A stretch of DNA of 64,000 bases. Source: Leifsonia sp. Leaf264 (GTDB taxonomy: Bacteria > Actinomycetota > Actinomycetes > Actinomycetales > Microbacteriaceae). Within the stretch, counting starts at the first letter, position 1. The number at the start of each line of letters is the position of its first letter. The notes beneath the pieces were generated by a model, which was not told where the DNA came from, searched no databases, and was given only the letters and a program-made list of their open reading frames with translations. The position numbers and the translations under genes are program-made. Shown here piece after piece: positions 25,942 through 32,829 of the stretch. The DNA lies in NCBI RefSeq assembly GCF_001422325.1, contig NZ_LMMR01000004.1, forward strand, positions 315,752 through 379,751, read 5' to 3'.

Positions 25942-27456
25942 ATGACATTCCTCGACTACGCCCCGGCGCCCGAATCCCGCGCCGTCCTCAACCTCCGCAG
26001 CGACTACGGCCTGTTCATCGACGGCGAGTGGCGAGCCGGAGCCGGCACGCCGTTCCAGACCATCTCCCCGGCCACCGAGGAGCACATCGCCACCATCGCG
26101 ACGGCATCGGAGACGGATGTCGACGCCGCCGTCGCCGCCGCGCGCCGCGCCCACACCAAGGTGTGGTCGCGCATGTCGGGCAGCGACCGCGGCAAGTACC
26201 TGTTCCGCATCGCCCGCCTGGTGCAGGAACGCGCTCGCGAGCTCGCCGTCGCCGAATCGCTCGACAACGGCAAGCCCATCAAGGAGAGCCGCGACGTCGA
26301 CGTGCCCCTCGTGGCCGCGTGGTTCTTCTACTACGCCGGCTGGGCCGACAAGCTCGACCACGCCGGCCTCGGCGCGAACCCCGCATCGCTCGGCGTCGCC
26401 GCCCAGGTCATCCCGTGGAACTTCCCGCTGCTGATGCTGGCGTGGAAGATCGCGCCGGCATTGGCTGCAGGCAACACCGTCGTGCTGAAGCCGGCCGAGA
26501 CCACCCCGCTCACGGCGCTGCTGTTCGCCGAGATCGTGCAGCAGGCCGACCTGCCGCCGGGTGTCGTCAACATCATCACCGGCGCCGGCGACACCGGAGC
26601 CGCCCTGGTCGCGCATCCGGATGTCGACAAGGTCGCGTTCACCGGCTCGACCGCCGTGGGCCGGGCCATCGCCAAGCAGGTCGCCGGAACGCACAAGAAG
26701 CTCACCCTCGAGCTCGGTGGGAAGGCCGCGAACATAGTCTTCGACGACGCCCCCATCGACCAGGCCGTCGAAGGCATCGTCAACGGCATCTTCTTCAATC
26801 AGGGCCATGTCTGCTGCGCCGGCAGCAGGCTGCTCGTGCAGGAGTCGATCCACGACGAGGTCGTCGACCGGCTCAAGGACCGCCTCTCCACCCTGCGCCT
26901 CGGCGACCCGCTCGACAAGAACACCGACATCGGCGCGATCAACTCGCGCGAGCAGCTGGACCGCATCCGGGAGCTCAGCGACATCGGCGTGCAGGAGGGC
27001 GCCGAGCGTTGGCAGGCCGACTGCGCCATCCCCGAGAACGGATTCTGGTACGCACCGACGATCTTCACGAACGTGTCGACCAGCCACCGCATCGCGCGCG
27101 ATGAGATCTTCGGACCGGTGCTGTCGGTGCTGACGTTCCGCACTCCCGCCGAGGCCATCGCCAAGGCGAACAACACGCCGTACGGACTCTCCGCCGGCAT
27201 CTGGAGCGACAAGGGCAGCCGCATCCTGGCCGTGGCCGACAAGCTGCGCGCCGGCGTCGTCTGGGCGAACACCTTCAACCGCTTCGACCCGGCATCGCCG
27301 TTCGGCGGCTACAAGGAGTCGGGCTACGGCCGCGAGGGCGGACGCCACGGCCTCGCCGCCTACCTCAAGCCCGCGTCGTCGTCCTCCGCCTCCGCCGTGA
27401 CAGCTCGATCCTCCGCATCCTCCGCATCCGCCGCCATCAAGGGAGCAGCGAAATGA
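25942..27456 (+). CDS. Aldehyde dehydrogenase, full length, with low-complexity C-terminal tail
   Basis: A 504-residue NAD(P)+-dependent aldehyde dehydrogenase. IPWNFPLLM, the cofactor region FTGSTAVGR, the general base Glu257 in LELGGK, and the nucleophile Cys291 in GHVCCAGSR are all present, as is EIFGPVL. Residues after about 476 form a Ser/Ala-rich tail unlike the family core. It starts 10 bp after deoC, so acetaldehyde released by DeoC is the likely substrate (inference). The stop overlaps the ATG of a half-length homologue (ATGA). The tail followed by a coupled partial homologue looks like a split two-domain enzyme. Confidence 0.93.
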   Translation: MTFLDYAPAPESRAVLNLRSDYGLFIDGEWRAGAGTPFQTISPATEEHIATIATASETDVDAAVAAARRAHTKVWSRMSGSDRGKYLFRIARLVQERARELAVAESLDNGKPIKESRDVDVPLVAAWFFYYAGWADKLDHAGLGANPASLGVAAQVIPWNFPLLMLAWKIAPALAAGNTVVLKPAETTPLTALLFAEIVQQADLPPGVVNIITGAGDTGAALVAHPDVDKVAFTGSTAVGRAIAKQVAGTHKKLTLELGGKAANIVFDDAPIDQAVEGIVNGIFFNQGHVCCAGSRLLVQESIHDEVVDRLKDRLSTLRLGDPLDKNTDIGAINSREQLDRIRELSDIGVQEGAERWQADCAIPENGFWYAPTIFTNVSTSHRIARDEIFGPVLSVLTFRTPAEAIAKANNTPYGLSAGIWSDKGSRILAVADKLRAGVVWANTFNRFDPASPFGGYKESGYGREGGRHGLAAYLKPASSSSASAVTARSSASSASAAIKGAAK

Positions 27457-28313
27457 GCCGCCTCGCCGTGCCGAAGACCTACAAGCTCTACATCGGCGGC
27501 AAGTTCCCGCGCAGCGAGTCGGGTCGTGTCTACGAGATCGTGAGCGCGAAGGGCGCATTCCTCGCGAACGCCGCCCAGGCGTCGCGCAAGGACGCCCGCG
27601 ACGCCGTCGTGGCCGCCCGAGCCGCCGTCGGCGGCTGGTCTGGCCAGACCTCGTACAACCGAGGCCAGGTGCTCTACCGCATCGCCGAACTGCTCGAGGG
27701 TCGTCGCGCCCAGTTCATCGCCGAGATCGTCGACGCCGAGGGCGTCACGACTGCAGTGGCCACCACTCAGGTCGACACGGCGATCGACCGCTGGGTCTGG
27801 TACGCGGGCTGGGCCGACAAGTACGCCCAGGTCGCCGGCAACGGCAACCCCGTCGCCGGTCCGTACTTCAACATCTCGGTGCCCGAGCCCACGGGCGTCG
27901 TGGCCATCATCGCCCCGCAGGACTCATCGCTGCTCGGCCTGGTCTCGGTCGTCGCCCCCGCCCTCGTCGCCGGCAACACCGTCGTCGTGGTCGCCAGCGA
28001 GAAGTTGCCGCTCTCGGCCATCAGTCTCTCGGAGGTGCTCGCCACGAGCGACGTTCCCGGAGGAGTGGTGAACATCCTGACCGGGTCGCCAGCCGAGATC
28101 GCGCCGTGGCTCGCCAGCCACGCCGACGTCAACGCGCTCGACCTCGTCGGCGCGGGCGACCTCGAGTGGATCGACCTGCAGATCTCGGCCGCCGACACGC
28201 TCAAGCGCGTTCTCCAGCCTGAGAACGGTCCGGATGCCGCGGCTCCGTCGCTCGAGCGCATCACGGCGTTCACCGAGACCAAGACCGTGTGGCACACGAA
28301 GGGCCTGATCTAG
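27453..28313 (+). CDS. Half-length aldehyde dehydrogenase-like protein lacking catalytic residues
   Basis: A 286-residue protein matching only the N-terminal NAD-binding half of aldehyde dehydrogenases: RWVWYAGWADKY, VVAIIAPQDSSLLGLVSVVAPALVAGNTVVV and PGGVVNILTG. The sequence then diverges and ends. There is no LELGGK glutamate and no catalytic cysteine. An intact start, ATGA coupling and normal codon use argue against decay. ALDH16-type enzymes have an active ALDH module joined to a second inactive one, and this pair looks like a split version. A structural or substrate-channel role for the partner is inference. Confidence 0.85.
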   Translation: MSRLAVPKTYKLYIGGKFPRSESGRVYEIVSAKGAFLANAAQASRKDARDAVVAARAAVGGWSGQTSYNRGQVLYRIAELLEGRRAQFIAEIVDAEGVTTAVATTQVDTAIDRWVWYAGWADKYAQVAGNGNPVAGPYFNISVPEPTGVVAIIAPQDSSLLGLVSVVAPALVAGNTVVVVASEKLPLSAISLSEVLATSDVPGGVVNILTGSPAEIAPWLASHADVNALDLVGAGDLEWIDLQISAADTLKRVLQPENGPDAAAPSLERITAFTETKTVWHTKGLI

Positions 28314-28332
28314 CCGTCCCGCGGCACATGCA

Positions 28333-28362
28333 CCCCCGAACGGGGTTCACGTTCGGGGGTTC
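28333..28362 (+). terminator. Terminator of the deoxyribose operon
   Basis: Perfect 9-bp stem CCCCCGAAC/GTTCGGGGG (28333-28341, 28351-28359) with a 9-nt loop, followed by TTCT. Confidence 0.75.
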
Positions 28363-28368
28363 TGCGCT

Positions 28369-28383
28369 TAGGCTCGAAGCATG
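28369..28383 (+). promoter_or_regulatory. Leaderless -10 box of the 28381 operon
   Basis: TAGGCT (28369-28374), six bases, ATG 28381. Confidence 0.6.
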
Positions 28384-28614
28384 TCCAACGGAGGAACTGA
28401 TGCCCGCGGTCGCCTCGAGGGCGACCCGTTCGACTACCGCGTCACGAGTGGCGGCCACGTGCTGGTCGCCCGCGGAGGGCGCACGGTCGTCACTGTGAGC
28501 GGGGCATCGGCCACACGACTCGTCACCTCCCTCGCGTCAGCCGATGAACGGTCGACGCAGCTGCTGCTCGCCAAGGCGACAGGCAACTACAAGCGCGGCA
28601 ACGAGCGCCGGTGA
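28381..28614 (+). CDS. Small conserved-looking protein, function unknown
   Basis: A 77-residue soluble protein with a central VLVARGGRTVVTVSGASATRLV strand-turn-strand-helix and a basic C-terminus (NYKRGNERR). No recognised family. It is probably real because it has its own leaderless promoter and its stop overlaps the next start (GTGA at 28611-28614). It heads a three-gene coupled operon with an NAD(P)-binding/DUF2867 protein and an SRPBCC protein. Confidence 0.65.
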   Translation: MSNGGTDARGRLEGDPFDYRVTSGGHVLVARGGRTVVTVSGASATRLVTSLASADERSTQLLLAKATGNYKRGNERR

Positions 28615-30110
28615 CGCCCGGCGGTTCGCGGCTCGCCGTCGTCACCGGTGCGACGGGCTACATCGGCGGTCGGCTCGTTCCGCGGCTGCTGGACGCCGGC
28701 TTCAGGGTGCGGGTCGTCGTGCGCAACCCCGACAGGCTCGCCGACGTCCCCTGGGCGCGGAGGGTCGAGGTCGTCACGGGCGACCTGACGGAAGCCGCCA
28801 CAGCGGAGGCCGCATCCGTCGACGCCGACGTCCTCTACTACCTCGTGCACTCCATGGGTGGCGGGAAGGGCGACTTCGAGGCCCGCGAACGCGAGATCGC
28901 GACGACCCTCGCCGACGCCGCGTTCGCCGCCGGCGTCGGCCGCATCGTCTACCTCGGGGGCCTGCACCCCGACGGCGTCCCGTTGTCGAAGCACCTGCGT
29001 TCCCGGGTGGAGGTGGGGCGGATCCTCATCGCGTCCGGCGTCCCGTCGGTGGTGCTGCAGGCCGGCGTCGTCATCGGATCGGGGTCGACTTCGTTCGAGA
29101 TGATCCGCCACCTGACCGAGGTGCTGCCGTACATGCCGGCGCCGAAGTGGGTGCGCAACTTCATCCAGCCGATCGCCGTGCGCGACGTCCTGCACTACCT
29201 GATCGAGGCCGCGTCGGTCGATGCATCGGTCAACCGCACCTTCGATATCGGCGGTCCCGATGTGCTGCGCTACGGCCAGATGATGAACGGCTATGCCCTG
29301 GAGGCCGGCCTGCGGCAGCGTCCCATCGCGGCGCTGCCGGTACTCACGCCGTGGCTGGCCTCGCAGTGGGTCAATCTGGTCACGCCGATTCCCCGCTCAC
29401 TCGCCGTTCCCATCATCGAGTCGCTGCAGGTCGACTGCGTGGTGCGCGAGCACGACGTCGACACCGTCATCCCGCCGCCTGCGGAGGGCCTCACAGGCTA
29501 CAGGCGCGCTGTGCGACTTGCCCTGCAGCGCGAGCGCGACGGCGAGGTCGAGACCAGCTGGCGCGACTCCGCTGTCGAGGGGGCGCCGAGCGATCCACTG
29601 CCGAGCGACCCCGATTGGGCGGGCACCCTCGTCTACACCGACGTGCGCGAGCGCCGCACGGCCGCAGCACCGGCAGACCTCTGGAAGGTCATCGAGGGAG
29701 TCGGCGGCAAGAACGGCTGGTACTCCTTCCCGCTCGCCTGGGCCGTGCGCGGCTGGATGGACTGGCTCGTCGGGGGAGTGGGCCTGCGCCGCGGACGGCG
29801 TGATGCCGGCACCCTCAACACCGGCGACGCTCTCGACTTCTGGCGGGTCGAGCGCCTCGAGCGCGGACGGCTGCTGCGCCTGCGTGCCGAGATGCGGCTG
29901 CCGGGTCGGGCATGGCTCGAGATGACGGCCGAGCCCACCGACGACGGCGGGTCGATCTACCGTCAACGCGCCGTCTACTTCCCGAAGGGGCTCACCGGCC
30001 GCCTGTACTGGTGGGCGGTCTGGCCGTTCCACGGCGTCATCTTCGCCGGCATGACGAATCGCATCACCGAAGCCGCGCTCGGCCCGCGGTCGGAGAGGAA
30101 GACGGCATGA
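28611..30110 (+). CDS. NAD(P)-binding (atypical SDR) protein with C-terminal DUF2867 domain
   Basis: A 499-residue two-domain protein. Residues 7-300 form an NmrA/SDR-like Rossmann domain with VTGATGYIGGRLVPRLL and the VRVVVRNPDRL strand. YYLVHSM replaces the usual catalytic motif, so classical SDR chemistry is doubtful. Residues about 335-490 match DUF2867, a lipid-binding-like (START/SRPBCC) fold, with WKVIEGVGGKNGWY and the C-terminal RLYWWAVWPFHGVIF. The GTG start overlaps the upstream stop, and its own stop overlaps the next ATG. Substrate unknown; an oxidoreductase acting on a hydrophobic ligand is a guess. Confidence 0.85.
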   Translation: MTPGGSRLAVVTGATGYIGGRLVPRLLDAGFRVRVVVRNPDRLADVPWARRVEVVTGDLTEAATAEAASVDADVLYYLVHSMGGGKGDFEAREREIATTLADAAFAAGVGRIVYLGGLHPDGVPLSKHLRSRVEVGRILIASGVPSVVLQAGVVIGSGSTSFEMIRHLTEVLPYMPAPKWVRNFIQPIAVRDVLHYLIEAASVDASVNRTFDIGGPDVLRYGQMMNGYALEAGLRQRPIAALPVLTPWLASQWVNLVTPIPRSLAVPIIESLQVDCVVREHDVDTVIPPPAEGLTGYRRAVRLALQRERDGEVETSWRDSAVEGAPSDPLPSDPDWAGTLVYTDVRERRTAAAPADLWKVIEGVGGKNGWYSFPLAWAVRGWMDWLVGGVGLRRGRRDAGTLNTGDALDFWRVERLERGRLLRLRAEMRLPGRAWLEMTAEPTDDGGSIYRQRAVYFPKGLTGRLYWWAVWPFHGVIFAGMTNRITEAALGPRSERKTA

Positions 30111-30646
30111 GCGAGCCACGACACTCCTCCCAGGACTCCGCGCCCCTCGGCTCCGTCGAGCGTGTGGACGAGGACTGGCGCATCACCTTCGTGCGCGAGT
30201 ACGGGCATCAGGTCGACGAGGTCTGGGCGATGCTGACGGATCCTGGCCTGACGCGGCTGTGGTGGGCCGACGCCCGGATCGAGCCGCGCGTCGGCGGCCG
30301 CTTCGACCTGCGCTGGCTCAACTCTCCCGAGGCCGGAGAGTGGTGGGCCGGCGCCGTCACGGCGTGGGAGCCGGGCCGGCTGCTGGAGTTCACGAACTCC
30401 GAGCACGGGCTGCTGCGCTGGGAACTCGAGCCGACGGATGCCGGTACCAGGCTGAGGTTCACCGACCTGATCAGGCCGGAGGAGGAGCGCTTCGTGGCGA
30501 TGTCCCTCGCCGGCTGGCACCTGCATCTCGACCACCTCGCGGACGCCCTCGACGGCACCGGCCAGGACTGGGACGGCTGGATGCAGCGCTGGCTGCCCAC
30601 CTGGCAGGATCTCCACGCGGAGTACGTCGCCCTCGCGGCCCGATGA
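30107..30646 (+). CDS. SRPBCC/AHSA1-type protein
   Basis: A 179-residue single-domain protein. The motifs VDEVWAMLTDPGLTRLWWAD, GGRFDLRW, WEPGRLLEF and the C-terminal GWHLHLDHLADAL are those of the AHSA1 branch of the START/SRPBCC fold, which binds hydrophobic ligands in a deep cavity. Translationally coupled (ATGA) to the SDR/DUF2867 gene, which itself carries a related fold. A shared hydrophobic substrate is therefore plausible but unproven. Confidence 0.88.
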   Translation: MSEPRHSSQDSAPLGSVERVDEDWRITFVREYGHQVDEVWAMLTDPGLTRLWWADARIEPRVGGRFDLRWLNSPEAGEWWAGAVTAWEPGRLLEFTNSEHGLLRWELEPTDAGTRLRFTDLIRPEEERFVAMSLAGWHLHLDHLADALDGTGQDWDGWMQRWLPTWQDLHAEYVALAAR

Positions 30647-30683
30647 CGCCCCCGAAGTGGGGCGCGACCCGCGTCGGCCAACG

Positions 30684-30714
30684 GGTAACGAAACGGTAAC
30701 GGATGGGCTAGTGT
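30684..30714 (+). promoter_or_regulatory. Candidate PHO box and promoter of the glycerophosphodiesterase gene
   Basis: GGTAACG occurs at 30684 and again exactly 11 bp later at 30695. Reverse-complemented this is CGTTACC, close to the actinobacterial PhoP repeat unit GTTCACC with the same 11-bp period. TAGTGT (30709-30714) is a suitable -10, placing the repeats over the -35 region. Confidence 0.55.
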
Positions 30715-30768
30715 CGTTCCACCTGCACGGCGCAACGAGGCGCTCGGCAGCCGGAAGGACCCGATCCG

Positions 30769-31689
30769 TTGACCGTGCACCCCCGCCGCGACCCGAACGC
30801 GCGTCGCGGATCCGGCTCTGCCGCCCACTGGATTCGCCTGCTCGCAGTCTCCACCGTGCTGGGCCTGACGCTGGTCGTGGCCGTCGTGCCGTCGGTGAGC
30901 GGCGTGTTCGCGGCCGACGTCTTCGGCGGCCTCAGGGCACCGGGACAGGCCGCCTTCATCGCCGGGCACCGCGGGGACCGCTCGGTGGCCCCCGAGAACA
31001 CCATGCCCGCCTTCGAGGCCGCATTCGCCAACCCCGCCCTGGCGTTCGTGGAGACCGACGTGCAGCTCACCAGCGACGGCGTCCCGGTGCTGTTCCACGA
31101 CACGACGCTGGAACGGGTGACGGGGAAGACGGGCACCGTCGGCGACCACACCCTCAAGCAACTGCGTCGGATGGACGCCGGGTCGTTCTTCGCCCAGGAG
31201 TACGCCGGCACCCGCATCCCGACTCTCGAGGCCTTCCTCGACGCTCTCGCGAAGACCGAGAAGTCGGCGCTCATCGAGCTGAAGGCGATCTGGAGCGCCG
31301 ACGAGGTGCGCACTGTGATCGACCTGATCGAGAGCCGGCCGCTGTCGGGGCGCATCATGCTCGAGTCGTTCAGCCTCGAGACCCTCGCGAACATCCAGAT
31401 CGTGGCACCGCAGTATCCGCGCCTCATGCTCGCTCGCGAACTCCCGGCCGACCCGGTGCCTATGGCGCGCACGTTCGGCGTGCTCGCCATAGCGACGACG
31501 GCGAAGTCCGTCGCGGCGCAGCCCGAGGCCGTGACCCGCATGCACGGAGCGGACCTCGGCGTGCTCTGCTACACCCTCAACAGTGACGAGACCTGGGCCG
31601 AGGCGCGTGCCCTCGGCGTCGACGGCATCATCACCGACGTGCCGAGCAAGCTCGACGCCTGGTTCGCCTCGACGGCTCGCGGAACCTGA
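30769..31689 (+). CDS. Glycerophosphodiester phosphodiesterase, membrane-anchored or secreted
   Basis: Hydrolyses glycerophosphodiesters to glycerol-3-phosphate and an alcohol. The 306-residue protein has an N-terminal signal/anchor helix (about 22-44). The TIM-barrel GDPD domain begins with GHRGDRSVAPENT (catalytic His67, Arg68, Glu77). Metal ligands Glu95 and Asp97 are in VETDVQ and the second catalytic His110 in LFHDTTLERVT. The TTG at 30769 is chosen because GGAAGGA lies nine bases upstream and it restores the full signal sequence. Extracellular location plus a PHO-box-like promoter suggests phosphate scavenging. Confidence 0.9.
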   Translation: MTVHPRRDPNARRGSGSAAHWIRLLAVSTVLGLTLVVAVVPSVSGVFAADVFGGLRAPGQAAFIAGHRGDRSVAPENTMPAFEAAFANPALAFVETDVQLTSDGVPVLFHDTTLERVTGKTGTVGDHTLKQLRRMDAGSFFAQEYAGTRIPTLEAFLDALAKTEKSALIELKAIWSADEVRTVIDLIESRPLSGRIMLESFSLETLANIQIVAPQYPRLMLARELPADPVPMARTFGVLAIATTAKSVAAQPEAVTRMHGADLGVLCYTLNSDETWAEARALGVDGIITDVPSKLDAWFASTARGT

Positions 31690-31716
31690 CCCGGCGGCGG
31701 CGCGGACCGCCCGGAC

Positions 31717-32040
31717 TCACTCCGCCGCTGTCGGCTCACCCGTCACGACTGCGGCATCGGCCGCAGCCGATCGCGCCTGCAACTCGAAGATCGACAGCAA
31801 CTCGCCGATGGCGGCCTCGCGCTCGTCACCGCCGGCATCGAACATCGCCGTGACGTGGGTGCGCAGGTGGTTCTCGACGATGAGCTTGTTGAGCGATCCG
31901 AGCGACTTCTGGATGGACAGCGAGAGGGTGAGGATGTCGACGCAGTAGTCCTCGTTCTCGATCATCTTCTCGAGCCCGCGCAGTTGTCCCTCGAGGATGC
32001 GGGTGCGATGCAGGGCGCGCTTCTTGATGTCGTCGATCAC
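31717..32040 (-). CDS. CsoR/RcnR-family (DUF156) metal-sensing repressor
   Basis: A 107-residue all-helical repressor. The family core RTRILEGQLRGLEKMIENEDYCVDIL contains Cys33. The next helix has His58 and, four residues on, His62 (NHLRTH). CsoR copper sensors have Cys-His-Cys in these places; this protein has Cys-His-His, as in RcnR-like nickel/cobalt sensors, so the metal should not be assumed to be copper. A 20-residue Ala-rich C-terminal tail follows the helix bundle. The GTG at 32040 has TAGCCT six bases upstream (leaderless). No metal transporter is adjacent; the divergent neighbour is an acetyltransferase. Confidence 0.88.
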   Translation of the reverse strand: MIDDIKKRALHRTRILEGQLRGLEKMIENEDYCVDILTLSLSIQKSLGSLNKLIVENHLRTHVTAMFDAGGDEREAAIGELLSIFELQARSAAADAAVVTGEPTAAE

Positions 32041-32070
32041 CCGATCAGGCTACTTCCTAGAATCGATCGG
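32041..32070. promoter_or_regulatory. Divergent leaderless promoters, CsoR-type and GNAT genes
   Basis: Minus strand TAGCCT (32052-32047), six bases, GTG 32040. Plus strand TAGAAT (32058-32063), seven bases, GTG 32071. Start codons are only 30 bp apart; CCGATC/GATCGG sequences flank both boxes as a possible operator. Confidence 0.55.
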
Positions 32071-32610
32071 GTGATCCCTCTCGATATCCCCGGCCACGAC
32101 ATCTTCCTCAGGCTCCTGCGGGAGACGGATGCCGAAGCCATGACTGCCGCTTACACGCGCAACCGCGAGCACCTCGCCCCGTGGGAGCCCGAGCGCACCG
32201 ACGACTTCTTCACCGTCGACGCCGCCAACGAGCGCATCCGCACCTCGATCGAGCAGTACCACGCCGGTGCCGCCGTGCCCTGGCTGATCGTCGAGGACGA
32301 TCGCATCGTCGGCACGATGACAGTCAGTCGCATCACCTGGGGTCCGTTCCTGAGCGGCAGCCTCGGGTACTGGGTCGACAGCGAGCTCACCGGTCTCGGA
32401 GTCGCCACATCGGCCGTCGGCCACGTCTGCGCTGCGGCCCGGGCCAGCGGACTGCACCGCATCGACGCGAGCACCCTCGTGCACAACCACGGTTCGCAGA
32501 CCGTGCTGCGGCGATCGGGTTTCGAGCAGTACGGATTCGCTCAGCGCTACCTCAGCATCGCCGGGCAGTGGCAGGACCACGTGCTGTTCCAGCGCATCCT
32601 GCACGACTGA
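32071..32610 (+). CDS. GNAT-family N-acetyltransferase (RimJ/RimL-like)
   Basis: A 179-residue acetyltransferase with the RimJ/RimL pattern: FLRLLRETDAEAM at the start, RNREHLAPWEP, then LGYWVDSELTGLGVATSAVGHVC (acetyl-CoA loop). HRIDASTLVHNHGSQTVLRRSGF follows, with the asparagine that contacts CoA. Such enzymes acetylate N-terminal amines of ribosomal proteins or small amines; the substrate is unknown. GTG 32071 is leaderless. Divergent from the metal-sensor gene. Confidence 0.88.
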   Translation: MIPLDIPGHDIFLRLLRETDAEAMTAAYTRNREHLAPWEPERTDDFFTVDAANERIRTSIEQYHAGAAVPWLIVEDDRIVGTMTVSRITWGPFLSGSLGYWVDSELTGLGVATSAVGHVCAAARASGLHRIDASTLVHNHGSQTVLRRSGFEQYGFAQRYLSIAGQWQDHVLFQRILHD

Positions 32611-32676
32611 GGCGCGGTCGACGAAGCGGTGGGCGACGCGCGGCATCCGCGATGCCCATGCCCGCTCCGATCGGCG

Positions 32677-32682
32677 TAGAAT
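32677..32682 (+). promoter_or_regulatory. Probable -10 of the SNF2 helicase gene
   Basis: TAGAAT in the 219-bp gap after the GNAT gene. It implies a 5' untranslated region of about 140 nt, long for this genome, before GGAAGGA and ATG 32830. No -35 match is convincing. Confidence 0.35.
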
Positions 32683-32829
32683 GGGCGCGCGTCGACGAAC
32701 CCCGTCACCGTCTCGACCGCGTGTCAACGCGTTGCTTGAGTCCGGGTTCCTCACGCAGGCGTTCCGCATCCGGCAGGCTCCGACCGAGCAGGCCAGCGAT
32801 GTCGAGAACCTGACACGACGGAAGGACAC

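Noticed and set aside
32729-32742. CGTTGCTTGAGT shared with the palindromic repeat at 23672
   Set aside because: Only 12 bp match and the rest of the element is absent; may be chance or a decayed fragment.
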